Shown piece after piece: positions 9,257 to 17,528 of a stretch of 36,948 nucleotides of DNA. Source of the stretch: Candidatus Peregrinibacteria bacterium. GTDB taxonomy: Bacteria > Patescibacteriota > Gracilibacteria > UBA1369. Under the pieces are notes generated by a model that saw only the letters and a list, made by a program, of their open reading frames with translations, was not told the DNA's origin and ran no database searches. The stretch covers positions 1-36,948 of the forward strand of contig JADZCU010000042.1 of NCBI GenBank assembly GCA_020851415.1. Direction: 5' to 3'. Position 1 is the stretch's first letter. Every line of letters starts with the position of its first letter. Made by a program: the position numbers and the translations under genes.

Positions 9257-9859
9257 ATGGAAAATTATTTAGTCATCTTTGGTGCACTCGTTTCGCTTTT
9301 TGGAATATTTTTCTACATTCGTGAAACAATAAAAGGTAAAACCAAACCAAATCGGATAACATGGTTCATGTGGTCTGTAGCACCATTTATAGCTACGGCA
9401 GCAGCACTGAGCAGCGGGGTAACGTGGGCTGCATTACCAGTGTTTATGTCAGGCTTTAGCCCGTTTCTTGTTTTTTTGTCATCATTTTGGAACCCCAAAT
9501 CGTACTGGAGACTCGGAATGTTCGATTATCTGTGCGGTCTTTTTTCTATTTTGGCCCTGATACTCTGGGCAATAACTCAAAACCCAACAGTAGCAATAGT
9601 TTTTGCCATAGCGAGTGACGCTTTTGCTGGGGTACCTACCGTGGTTAAATGTTGGAAAAAACCGGAAACAGAAACATGGACTCCATTTTTTGCAGGACTG
9701 ATCAGTGCCGCAACAACTTTCTCAATAATAAATACCTGGTCATTTACCGAATACGCCTTCTCTGCATACCTCATCACTTTGAACTGCATATTATTGATCG
9801 CAATTTTCAGGAAAAATTTTTTCTATTCAAAGACAAGAGATACAAAAAATAAACTATAG
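9257..9859 (+). CDS. PQ-loop/SWEET-like multi-pass membrane protein
   Basis: 200 residues with about seven hydrophobic segments. Two related halves can be seen: one around residues 5-45 (YIRETIKGKTKPNRITWFMW) and one around 115-160 (VPTVVKCWKKPETETWTPF). Each carries a conserved P...TW pattern after a basic linker, as in PQ-loop/SemiSWEET-type three-helix bundles. The ATG at 9257 is preferred over the in-frame TTG at 9254; it lies 7 bases after the U32 gene, so the two are probably co-transcribed. Substrate unknown. Confidence 0.65.
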   Translation: MENYLVIFGALVSLFGIFFYIRETIKGKTKPNRITWFMWSVAPFIATAAALSSGVTWAALPVFMSGFSPFLVFLSSFWNPKSYWRLGMFDYLCGLFSILALILWAITQNPTVAIVFAIASDAFAGVPTVVKCWKKPETETWTPFFAGLISAATTFSIINTWSFTEYAFSAYLITLNCILLIAIFRKNFFYSKTRDTKNKL

Positions 9860-9870
9860 AGTTCCCTGTT

Positions 9871-9918
9871 TTAAAAAAGATCATGGAAAGCCTTTTAAAA
9901 AGGCGCTGAAGGTCTTTT
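9871..9918 (+). terminator. Possible terminator after the PQ-loop gene
   Basis: An inner palindrome GCCTTTTAAAAAGGC (9890-9904) is flanked by a weaker outer pairing of an A-rich arm with GTCTTTT. There is no long T run, so it may be weak. Confidence 0.35.
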
Positions 9919-9937
9919 ACTGCTGTTTAACTCGGCA

Positions 9938-9966
9938 TTGACCAATTCAATGTGTATCTATATAGT
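9938..9966 (+). promoter_or_regulatory. Promoter of the marR-ABC operon
   Basis: TTGACC (9938-9943), exactly 17 bases, TATAGT (9961-9966). The -10 box overlaps the palindromic operator. Confidence 0.85.
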
Positions 9967-9980
9967 TAAGTAACTTAACT
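9964..9980 (+). promoter_or_regulatory. Perfect palindromic operator, probably bound by MarR
   Basis: AGTTAAGTAACTTAACT: two 8-base arms around one central base. It covers the end of the -10 box and the predicted transcription start, the usual position for an autorepressor of the MarR family. Confidence 0.8.
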
Positions 9981-9988
9981 AATATTTT

Positions 9989-10420
9989 GTGAATCGACAA
10001 AAGATCATAGCCGACTTTATGGAAAAGATGTCCCATATGCGCAAAACCTTTATTGCTGCAAAGGGAAAAGATCATAGCCATGAGGGGCTCCCCACTCACG
10101 CAGAGGTCAGATTCCTGATAATGATAGCTCAAAGCCATCCTCAGGGAATTAAAGACCTGGCCGAAAAGTTTTGCATGACCCCCAGTGCAGCTACGCAATT
10201 CGTAAATCAACTGGTGAAAAACGCTTTTGTAGAGAGGAAAGAAGACAAAGCGGATCGCCGGAAAATATACATAGAACTCACGGAAAAAGGTAAGAAAATT
10301 ATTAAAAAAGCTAAAAAGCTTCATCTCGCTTCTCTTACAAAGATGCTGGCTCCATTAAGTGACCAAGAACTCATACAACTAAAAAATATTCAGCAGAAAA
10401 TAATCAAAAACCTCGAGTAA
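9989..10420 (+). CDS. MarR-family transcriptional repressor
   Basis: 143 residues from GTG at 9989; an ATG at 10019 is possible. The winged helix is clear: the recognition-helix region reads GIKDLAEKFCMTPSAATQFVNQLVKN (given here as a family pattern, residues about 52-77), and the wing has the MarR hallmark RKEDKADRRKIYIELTEKGK region near 82-101, with DRR and LTEKG. N- and C-terminal helices would form the dimer interface. It is preceded by a palindrome over its promoter and followed two bases later by the ABC exporter genes. By family knowledge it should repress this operon and release it on ligand binding; the ligand is unknown. Confidence 0.93.
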   Translation: MNRQKIIADFMEKMSHMRKTFIAAKGKDHSHEGLPTHAEVRFLIMIAQSHPQGIKDLAEKFCMTPSAATQFVNQLVKNAFVERKEDKADRRKIYIELTEKGKKIIKKAKKLHLASLTKMLAPLSDQELIQLKNIQQKIIKNLE

Positions 10421-10422
10421 CC

Positions 10423-12231
10423 ATGAAACAAGCGAAAAAATCAGAGCATGAAAGTCAGCAACTGCCAGATAAAAAAAGCTCCACACCCGGGCAGGGTAAA
10501 ACTCCAAAACTCAAAAAGGGACCAAGCCTAATCGATTTACTCGTACCATACAAAAAGTGGATTTACATACTTATATTTCTATCTTTTGTCAGTAACGGTT
10601 TAAACTTAATTTTGCCAAAACTGGTCGCAAATTCAATAGATAACTACCAGGCCGGAACCTTTGTTTTAAACACAGTTATTTTAGAATTTTCAGCTGCTGC
10701 AATTTGTGTTTTTGCTTTTGCAGTTCTGCAAAGCATAGTCCAAAACTATACAGCAGAAGTTGTCGCAAAAAATCTCCGCCAAGAACTCGCCGCAAAAATT
10801 TCCCGTCAAAGTACAGAATATATACAACAAATAACCCCGGGACGTCTTTTGACAAATCTGACTTCCGATATCGACTCCATAAAACAGTTCGTATCGCTTG
10901 CCGTAGTTTCAATTGTTTCTTCAGTAGTACTCATAGTCGGATCAAGCATTATGCTGCTTCTTATAGAATGGAAGTTGGCAATAGTTGTGCTGACGGTAAT
11001 CCCAATTATCGGAATAACATTCTTTGTTGTATTAAAAAAAGTAAGAGCATTTTTTGGAGAATCCCGCCTTGTAATCGACTGGCTCAATAAAGTGATCAAC
11101 GAAAGCATTCTGGGGGCGGCACTCATCCGTGTTCTGAATTCACAAAATAAAGAACATAAAAAATTTCTTGATGCAAACACCAAGGCCAAAGATATTGGGT
11201 TAAGCATTCTCAAACTGTTTGCAGGCCTCATCCCGCTCATCACTTTCGTCGCTGGGATGGCCAATATCGCCATCCTTCTGCTGGGTGGATATTTTGTCAT
11301 CAACAATGAAATGACACTGGGTGGACTGGCCGCTTTCAACAGCTACCTGCTGATTTTTATCTTCCCCATTCTCATCCTGGGTTTTATGAGCAACATCATC
11401 GCACACGCAAGCGCTTCATATGCTCGCGTAGGTGAAATGATTTCCGCAGAAGAAAAAAAAGATACCGGAACAATTACAAAAAAACTACACGGCGACATAG
11501 ATATAAAAAACATTACCGTAAATTACGGCGAAAAACCTGTACTCAAAAACGTAACACTCAGCATAAAATCTGGCAAAAAAACGGCAATTATCGGTCCAAC
11601 GGCAGCCGGAAAAACACAATTACTCTATTTGTTGGTAGGTTTATTCAACCCAAATTCAGGAACAATCGAATACGACGGGAAAAACCTCAATGAGTACGTC
11701 AAATCTTCGCTGCACAATCAGATCGGATTCGTTTTTCAGGACAGCATTATCTTTAACATGAGTCTGCGTGAAAATATCGCCTTCAGTGACACCGTTACAG
11801 ATAAAGATCTAAAAAAAGCCATAGATACGGCTGAGCTCCAGGATTTCATCAATGCGCTACCTGACAAACTGAACACAATAGTTTCAGAGCGTGGAACCAG
11901 CCTATCCGGGGGACAAAAACAGCGCATTATGTTGGCTCGGGCACTGGCTCTCAATCCCAAGATTCTCCTTTTAGATGACTTTACCGCACGTGTAGATCGC
12001 CAAACAGAACAAAAAATTCTCAATAACATTCATAAAAACTATCCGGACATTACCCTGATCTCCGTAACACAAAAAATATCTTCCGTAGAACACTACGACC
12101 AGATCATTCTCCTTATGGAAGGTGAAGTACTGGCGGCCGGTAAACATCAGGAACTGCTCAAAACATCTCCGGAATACGTGCAGATTCACAACTCACAACA
12201 AAGTACCAATCACTATGAATTACGCTCTTAA
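10423..12231 (+). CDS. ABC exporter half-transporter with degenerate catalytic residues (subunit 1)
   Basis: 602 residues: a charged Lys-rich N-terminus, six transmembrane helices (about 45-340), then an ATPase domain. Walker A is GPTAAGKT (about 391-398), the Q-loop region is FVFQDS, and the signature is a canonical LSGGQ (about 494). Walker B is ILLLDDFTARVD, with Asp where the catalytic Glu normally sits, and the H-loop His is replaced by Gln (SVTQKISS). Such changes mark the degenerate subunit of heterodimeric exporters (BmrCD, LmrCD and TM287/288 type). The partner is the next gene, which overlaps by 17 bases. Probable function: efflux of drugs or lipophilic compounds across the cytoplasmic membrane, regulated by the upstream MarR protein. 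Confidence 0.93.
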   Translation: MKQAKKSEHESQQLPDKKSSTPGQGKTPKLKKGPSLIDLLVPYKKWIYILIFLSFVSNGLNLILPKLVANSIDNYQAGTFVLNTVILEFSAAAICVFAFAVLQSIVQNYTAEVVAKNLRQELAAKISRQSTEYIQQITPGRLLTNLTSDIDSIKQFVSLAVVSIVSSVVLIVGSSIMLLLIEWKLAIVVLTVIPIIGITFFVVLKKVRAFFGESRLVIDWLNKVINESILGAALIRVLNSQNKEHKKFLDANTKAKDIGLSILKLFAGLIPLITFVAGMANIAILLLGGYFVINNEMTLGGLAAFNSYLLIFIFPILILGFMSNIIAHASASYARVGEMISAEEKKDTGTITKKLHGDIDIKNITVNYGEKPVLKNVTLSIKSGKKTAIIGPTAAGKTQLLYLLVGLFNPNSGTIEYDGKNLNEYVKSSLHNQIGFVFQDSIIFNMSLRENIAFSDTVTDKDLKKAIDTAELQDFINALPDKLNTIVSERGTSLSGGQKQRIMLARALALNPKILLLDDFTARVDRQTEQKILNNIHKNYPDITLISVTQKISSVEHYDQIILLMEGEVLAAGKHQELLKTSPEYVQIHNSQQSTNHYELRS

Positions 12232-14002
12232 TACCACAACAAGCAGAAAAACCGATGGCACCGGACTGATGTCAGCGATCAAAGCGTTCCTGCCTTTGTT
12301 GAAAGATGAAAAAATGAAAATGGTGATAGCATTCATCGCCATACTTATAAATTCATCCATGAACCTGCTCGCCCCGGTTGCTGTAGGTTACGCAATCGAC
12401 ACATTCATACAGTCGCATGACTATGATGGCGTTATAAAGTTTTCAGGTTTGCTCTTTATCATGTATGCCGTTTCTCTGGTCGCAAGCTACATTCAAACCA
12501 AAACCATGGGAGGCGTCGGTCAGCGCACACTTTTCAATTTGCGAAACGCTGTATTCAACAAACTGCAAGATTTACCAGTGTCTTTCTTCAATCAAAACAA
12601 AGCGGGGGATTTAATTTCACGTATCAATAACGACACAGATAAACTCAATCAATTTTTTTCTCACGCTCTCCTGCAATTTGTGAACAACGCTTTCATGATC
12701 TTGGGCGCAGGAATTTTCATTTTGTATCTAAACATCCGTCTTGGCGGAGCCACACTCCTTCCAGCCGAAGCTTTACTCGTGTTTACAGTGGCAATCTCCG
12801 GCTATGTAAAAAGAAAAAACGCCCTCAGTCTTGAAAGCACAGGCAGCATGAGCTCGGAAATACAAGAAAGTCTCAATAATTTCAAAGTGATTGTTGCCTT
12901 CAATCGTCGCGATTATTTCAGAAAAAAATTCAACGAAGTAAACGAAAAAAACTACAAAGCCTCCATGCAGGCCGGCATAGTAAACACAGTATTTCTACTC
13001 CCTCTCTACGGTCTTATATCCGCTTCTGCGCAACTCATCGTTCTGGCGCTTGGCATTTACCTCATCTCAATAGGACAATTCTCTGTAGGCTTACTCATAA
13101 CCTTCCTGACATTCGTCAGCAGATTCTACGACCCACTCAGACAAATCGCCTCACTCTGGGCACAGTTTCAGGTCGCAGTGGCGGCCTGGGATCGCATTAC
13201 CGACATACTATCCATGAAAACCGACCTGGTTGTTTTGCCAGAATCAAAAATCGTAAAACATCAACCACAGGGAAAATTACCCAATTCGATTCTCGAATTC
13301 CAAAATGTACACTTCGGATACACCGAAGGTCAGGAAATCCTGCACAACGTAAGCCTCAATCTTCAGTATGGGAAAACATACGCGCTTGTCGGCCCGACCG
13401 GTGGCGGAAAAACAACAACAGCATCACTCATGGCCCGCCTCTACGATCCGGTGGAAGGAACAATATTCTTCAACGGTAAAGATATTCGTTCATACAAGCC
13501 GGCCGAAAGAACCCAAAAAATAGGATTCATTTTACAGGAACCATTCCTTTTCACAGGTACGGTAAAAGACAATATTCTCTACGGGAACGAAGAGTACCAG
13601 AACCATACCTCGGAACAACTTTATGAAGTACTCAAAAAAGAACAACTCGAAGACCTCATCGTAAGATTCGAAAAAGGTTTAGATACCGAAGTAAGCGGAA
13701 GCGGTGAAACCATTAGTCTCGGCCAAAAACAGCTCATCGCCTTCATACGCGCGGTGCTGCGCAAACCGGAACTCCTCATTTTGGATGAAGCCACCGCCAA
13801 CATCGACACAGTAACCGAACAATTACTTGAAGGAATTCTGCAAAAACTTCCAAAAACAACAACACGTGTTATCATTGCGCACCGTCTAAACACCATCGAA
13901 AACGCCAACGAAATCTTCTTCGTCAATTCAGGACAAATAACCCGCGCCGGATCATTCAAACATGCAGTAGAAATGCTGATGCACGGCAAACGTGACAGTT
14001 AA
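12215..14002 (+). CDS. ABC exporter half-transporter, catalytic subunit 2
   Basis: 595 residues from the ATG at 12215. An upstream in-frame ATG at 12122 would overlap the previous gene by more than 100 bases and adds non-family sequence. Six transmembrane helices are followed by an ATPase with Walker A GPTGGGKT (about 393-400), Q-loop FILQEP, Walker B LLILDEATANID with the catalytic Glu, and an intact H-loop His (IIAHRLNT). Its signature motif is changed from LSGGQ to ISLGQ (about 500). The faulty signature here and the faulty Walker B/H-loop of subunit 1 would meet in the same ATP site. The pair therefore has one consensus and one degenerate site, as known for heterodimeric exporters. Confidence 0.93.
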   Translation: MNYALNTTTSRKTDGTGLMSAIKAFLPLLKDEKMKMVIAFIAILINSSMNLLAPVAVGYAIDTFIQSHDYDGVIKFSGLLFIMYAVSLVASYIQTKTMGGVGQRTLFNLRNAVFNKLQDLPVSFFNQNKAGDLISRINNDTDKLNQFFSHALLQFVNNAFMILGAGIFILYLNIRLGGATLLPAEALLVFTVAISGYVKRKNALSLESTGSMSSEIQESLNNFKVIVAFNRRDYFRKKFNEVNEKNYKASMQAGIVNTVFLLPLYGLISASAQLIVLALGIYLISIGQFSVGLLITFLTFVSRFYDPLRQIASLWAQFQVAVAAWDRITDILSMKTDLVVLPESKIVKHQPQGKLPNSILEFQNVHFGYTEGQEILHNVSLNLQYGKTYALVGPTGGGKTTTASLMARLYDPVEGTIFFNGKDIRSYKPAERTQKIGFILQEPFLFTGTVKDNILYGNEEYQNHTSEQLYEVLKKEQLEDLIVRFEKGLDTEVSGSGETISLGQKQLIAFIRAVLRKPELLILDEATANIDTVTEQLLEGILQKLPKTTTRVIIAHRLNTIENANEIFFVNSGQITRAGSFKHAVEMLMHGKRDS

Positions 14003-14023
14003 TAATCAATCCTAATTACCACT

Positions 14024-14356
14024 ATGGCAAAAGAAATAAACAAAACCAGAGCAAAAAATACTAGTCAATTTCGTACAAAAGTTTTAGAAATCGTCAGCAA
14101 AATTCCCAAAGGAAAAATCATGACCTACAAACAGGTAGCAACTCTTGCCGGAAATCCTCTGGCTTCACGCGCAGTAGGGGCCATCATGAACAAAAACCGC
14201 AGTCCTCTCGTCCCGTGTCATAGGATCGTCAGCAGCGACGGTTGGCTTCGGGGCTTCGCCTGGGGTCTCAACAAAAAGAAAGAAATTCTCCAGCAGGAGG
14301 GGATAGAAATAAGCGGTTATACTATCAAAGACCTCAACAAATTCATGGCCAAATAA
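14024..14356 (+). CDS. Single-domain MGMT/alkyltransferase-like DNA repair protein
   Basis: 110 residues carrying only the DNA-binding and active-site domain of O6-alkylguanine-DNA alkyltransferases. The helix-turn-helix part reads MTYKQVATLAG, the arginine-finger region is SRAVGAIM, and the active site is PCHRIV with Cys65. Cys is present, so it can in principle accept an alkyl group, unlike ATL proteins that have Trp there. The usual N-terminal domain of Ogt/Ada is missing, so whether it is a methyltransferase or a damage-sensing protein is open. It follows the ABC genes by 21 bases and may be co-transcribed. Confidence 0.9.
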   Translation: MAKEINKTRAKNTSQFRTKVLEIVSKIPKGKIMTYKQVATLAGNPLASRAVGAIMNKNRSPLVPCHRIVSSDGWLRGFAWGLNKKKEILQQEGIEISGYTIKDLNKFMAK

Positions 14357-14396
14357 AAGGCCGCATCCACTCGTTGATAAAACATCAATATTTTTT

Positions 14397-14416
14397 GGGG
14401 CTGCCGCCGTAGCTCC
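14397..14416 (+). terminator. Weak hairpin between convergent genes
   Basis: GGGGCT and AGCTCC pair (one G-T) around eight bases, followed after GACAC by TTTTATTT on the plus strand. It lies between the alkyltransferase-like gene and the convergent bactofilin-like gene. Confidence 0.35.
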
Positions 14417-14423
14417 GACACTT

Positions 14424-15416
14424 TTATTTAATACCTTTCGCCAAAGCCCACTGAACTTTCGCCAGCGAACCCCAACTCAACAACATAAACGTAAGCGCAA
14501 CCAAAAAACCGACATAAGGAACAAGACTCACCAAATGTAGCAATGCAATACCGGTAACAACAATACCCCAGCCCATTTGGAGCTTTTTTGGACGTTTCAC
14601 CAATTTATACAAAAGCGCGCCAAAAATATAACCCGCAGTCACCATATTGATCATCATAAAAAGCACAAAAATAACCGCCAAAATAACACCCAACATCACG
14701 CCGATACCACTCATAAAACAAAGAATCGACGAAATAGGAATCCCGATCATCATAATCAAACCAAGCCCCACGTTCTTCCAAAACTGTCCCTTCTGCAAAC
14801 TCAAATGAACAACCTTATTCACAATATTCGGGAACAAACCAAAGAACGCCATCCCAATCAACAAAAGACCAATGATAGTCATCACCTGGCCAAGCAAAAA
14901 CGCCACCTGCAAAAACTTCTCAAACCCCTTTTTCCACTGGCCGTTACCGCCATCCTGGCTTTCTGATTGAATAGTGGTTTTCCCAAAAATCTTCGCTTGT
15001 GGATTCACAGTCACAGAACCTCCTGAGCCAAGCAAATCACCCTGAATGATGGCATTCGGACCAATTCTCACATCACCACCGGTCGCAACCACTTCGCCGT
15101 TCACGGTACCATCAACAAAAACGCTCCCGCCAAACACACGCAGATCTCCCAAAACCTTTCCGGAAATATTTGTATTACCTGCCATGATCAACGCGTCCTC
15201 ATCCACAACTCCCGTCAAAACAATAGTACCTCCAAACGCAATCAAATCACCCTGCACGTTGCCGGCCACAACCGGTGCTCCTCCACTCAAATACAAATTA
15301 CCAAAAACAACTTCCGTCTGCCCCACATTCCCTTCGCCCCTCACAGTCATCGCCTGGCTCAAAAAAGGCACGGCAAAAATCATCAAACCAACCAAGATCG
15401 AAAGAAGTTTTTTCAT
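14424..15416 (-). CDS. Bactofilin-like (polymer-forming) membrane protein
   Basis: 330 residues from the ATG at 15416; an in-frame TTG at 15428 would add four. It has a signal peptide (MKKLLSILVGLMIFAVPF, cleavage near SQA). Residues about 25-150 form short Gly-rich repeats (GNVQGDLIAFGG, GKVLGDLRVFGGSV, GTVNGEVVATGG, IQGDLLGSGGSV) typical of the right-handed beta-helix of bactofilin/polymer-forming proteins. About four hydrophobic helices occupy 170-325. The beta-helix is exported here, unlike classical cytosolic bactofilins. Such fusions are seen in many bacteria but have no settled role; scaffold or envelope-shaping function is an inference. It is divergent from the PEBP gene across a 64-base gap. 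Confidence 0.75.
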   Translation of the reverse strand: MKKLLSILVGLMIFAVPFLSQAMTVRGEGNVGQTEVVFGNLYLSGGAPVVAGNVQGDLIAFGGTIVLTGVVDEDALIMAGNTNISGKVLGDLRVFGGSVFVDGTVNGEVVATGGDVRIGPNAIIQGDLLGSGGSVTVNPQAKIFGKTTIQSESQDGGNGQWKKGFEKFLQVAFLLGQVMTIIGLLLIGMAFFGLFPNIVNKVVHLSLQKGQFWKNVGLGLIMMIGIPISSILCFMSGIGVMLGVILAVIFVLFMMINMVTAGYIFGALLYKLVKRPKKLQMGWGIVVTGIALLHLVSLVPYVGFLVALTFMLLSWGSLAKVQWALAKGIK

Positions 15417-15480
15417 ATTTTGTTTCAAAAAGTGAACTTTACATCTACAATATTTTTATCACACTCCTAAGATTTTGACC

Positions 15481-16059
15481 ATGGAAAGCCAAAAAAATGT
15501 CCGACTCATTCTCAGCATTCTGGGGGGCTTTGCCTGTGTGAACATTTTTGCCTGGTATCTGTTTTTCACCACAATGCAGCATCAGGAAGACCTAAAACAA
15601 CAAGCCATTAACTCAAATAACATGAAAATATTCAGCACAGCGTTCGAAAACAATCAAAACTTACCATCCAAATACACCTGCGACGCCGAAAACATAAACC
15701 CCCCACTCGTCATTTCCGAAACACCTGAAAATGCCAAGAGCCTTGTACTGATAGTAGACGATCCGGACGCCCCATCCGGGGATTGGGTACATTGGCTGGT
15801 TTGGAACATCGATCCAAAAACCACCACAATCAAAGAAAACAGTGTCCCGTCCGGCACACAGGGGCAAACAGATTTCGGCCAAAACAAATGGGACGGCCCC
15901 TGCCCTCCATCCGGATCGCATCATTACCATTTCAAAATCTACGCCCTCGACACCATGCTGGAAATCCCGGCCACCTTCAAAAAAGCAGAAGTTGAAGAAG
16001 CCATGAAAAACCACATCATAGACCAGTCAGAAACAGTTGGCATCTACCAACGAAAATAA
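15481..16059 (+). CDS. Membrane-anchored YbhB/YbcL (PEBP) family protein
   Basis: 192 residues. The N-terminal helix (about 9-31) is a membrane anchor or uncleaved signal. The rest is the bacterial phosphatidylethanolamine-binding protein / Raf-kinase-inhibitor-like fold: LPSKYTCDAENINPPL, the family's VDDPDAPSGDWVHW signature and GPCPPSGSHHYHFKIYALD, which line the anion-binding pocket. The ATG at 15481 is used rather than an in-frame TTG at 15475. The function of bacterial members is poorly known. The gene converges on endonuclease III without a visible terminator. Confidence 0.92.
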   Translation: MESQKNVRLILSILGGFACVNIFAWYLFFTTMQHQEDLKQQAINSNNMKIFSTAFENNQNLPSKYTCDAENINPPLVISETPENAKSLVLIVDDPDAPSGDWVHWLVWNIDPKTTTIKENSVPSGTQGQTDFGQNKWDGPCPPSGSHHYHFKIYALDTMLEIPATFKKAEVEEAMKNHIIDQSETVGIYQRK

Positions 16060-16105
16060 AAATCCCAGCAGCGACCCAAATCACCTGTGAAACTTTTCAT
16101 CCACG

Positions 16106-16798
16106 TTATTTCACCCCGATCCATCTACCCTTCGCGTCAAAACTAAATGCCGAAGGACAAACCTGACTCACCGGGCAAGCCCGGCAATCCGGTTTTTGCG
16201 CTTTGCAAACCGCGCGTCCATGATCAATCAACAAATACGAAAGATCCCCCCAATCCTTGCGCGGAACAATTTTCAAAAGGTCCTGTTCAATTTTTTCCGG
16301 CACATTGAGCACCGTAAATCCCAAACGCCGGCTCAATCTTCTCACATGCGTATCCACGACAATACCCTCAACAACCCCATAAGCATTATGTAAAACCACA
16401 TTCGCAGTTTTTCTCGCCACCCCCGGCAACTCCAAAATCTCTTTCATCGTCCTCGGAACCTCGCCCCCAAATTTTTCCAGAATCATCCGGCACGCGCCCT
16501 GAATACTCTTCGCCTTATTTCTATAAAACCCCGTAGATTTAATATCTTTTTGCAAATCTTCAGGCTTCGCTTTCGCATAATCCGCACAACTCTTATACTT
16601 CCGAAAAAGCCCAGGTGTCACCATATTCACACGCACATCCGTGCACTGCGCAGACAAAATCGTCGCCACCAAAATCTCCAGCGGATTCGAAAAATATAAA
16701 GCACATTTGGCATCAGGATAAGCCTTCCTCAAAATTTTAATCACTTTCACCACGTGCGGCGAAAGATCTTTTCGATTGATTTTCAGTGACTTTTTCAT
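16106..16798 (-). CDS. nth: Endonuclease III, DNA glycosylase/AP lyase
   Basis: 230 residues from the ATG at 16798. The helix-hairpin-helix-GPD fold shows LPGVARKTANVV with the Schiff-base Lys130 and the catalytic Asp149 in VVDTHV. The [4Fe-4S] cluster ligands Cys198, 205, 208 and 214 follow the expected C-x6-C-x2-C-x5-C spacing. It removes oxidised pyrimidines and cleaves the AP site in base excision repair. An earlier in-frame ATG at 16831 would run through the probable -10 box, so the shorter start, which also matches the family length, is preferred. Confidence 0.95.
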   Translation of the reverse strand: MKKSLKINRKDLSPHVVKVIKILRKAYPDAKCALYFSNPLEILVATILSAQCTDVRVNMVTPGLFRKYKSCADYAKAKPEDLQKDIKSTGFYRNKAKSIQGACRMILEKFGGEVPRTMKEILELPGVARKTANVVLHNAYGVVEGIVVDTHVRRLSRRLGFTVLNVPEKIEQDLLKIVPRKDWGDLSYLLIDHGRAVCKAQKPDCRACPVSQVCPSAFSFDAKGRWIGVK

Positions 16799-16810
16799 AT
16801 ACAAATAAGA

Positions 16811-16827
16811 GGTATACGAATCATACC
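16811..16827 (-). promoter_or_regulatory. Possible extended -10 promoter of nth within a short inverted repeat
   Basis: On the minus strand TGGTATGAT (extended -10, hexamer 16825-16820) lies 21 bases before the nth ATG. GGTAT-N7-ATACC spans the site. The -35 region is weak. Confidence 0.4.
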
Positions 16828-16829
16828 AC

Positions 16830-17525
16830 ATGGTACACCTCTCAAAATTTTATCACTGGATGGATGGTCTCAAAAATAATAAAAAATCCCTCCTTATTTT
16901 AATTGGTGTAGATATTTTTCTAGCCGTCGGATCCAATATCGCCGACTGGCCATGGCTGAGCAGCGTCGATTGGCGCCTTTTACTGTTCGCCCCAATCTGT
17001 TCGCTCTATCCACTGGTGCTCGCCATCGTATTCGGTCTCAAATATTTAGACAAAAAAGTCCCTGCCTGGCTCACAACATTTATCTTCATGGCCATCGTCA
17101 GTTACGGCATCATGGCCTACATTTATTACCCGTTCTACATGTCCTGGGACGGCGTAAAATTCCGTCTCGTTGGCAACATCATTTGGGTTACATGCTACGC
17201 AATCCAATCACTCATTCTGTTTTCAGACATCAAAAAACTCCCGATCTATCAATACGCATTGATCTTTGGCTATTTTGCCGCAAAAGACTATTCAGACCGT
17301 TTCCTTGGCTCATTCATAGATATCCTTCGTCCTGATTTTCCCAAATATCTCATCGATATTTTCACCGTCAGCATGATCGTGCTGCACGTGACAACAGCTT
17401 CGGCAGTCGTTGCCATTCCATACCTCCGCAAAAAAAAGAGTCCAACCCAAATTGGCTCGGACAATGCGAAAGCACTAACTCCAGATCTGCGTCGTACCAT
17501 GACAGCCGAATCAGAAAAAATCTGA
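16830..17525 (+). CDS. Six-helix integral membrane protein, unknown function
   Basis: 231 residues with about six hydrophobic helices (about 20-40, 48-70, 79-102, 113-133, 140-158, 178-200) and a polar Lys/Ser-rich C-terminal tail of about 30 residues. Several aromatic and acidic residues sit at helix ends (DWPWLSSVDWR, YYPFYMSWDG, AKDYSDRF). I cannot place it in a named family with confidence. A start at the second Met (16860) is also possible. It converges tail-to-tail on the M23 peptidase with only three bases between the stop codons, so the transcripts must overlap. TGA is its stop codon. Confidence 0.8.
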   Translation: MVHLSKFYHWMDGLKNNKKSLLILIGVDIFLAVGSNIADWPWLSSVDWRLLLFAPICSLYPLVLAIVFGLKYLDKKVPAWLTTFIFMAIVSYGIMAYIYYPFYMSWDGVKFRLVGNIIWVTCYAIQSLILFSDIKKLPIYQYALIFGYFAAKDYSDRFLGSFIDILRPDFPKYLIDIFTVSMIVLHVTTASAVVAIPYLRKKKSPTQIGSDNAKALTPDLRRTMTAESEKI

Positions 17526-17528
17526 TAA

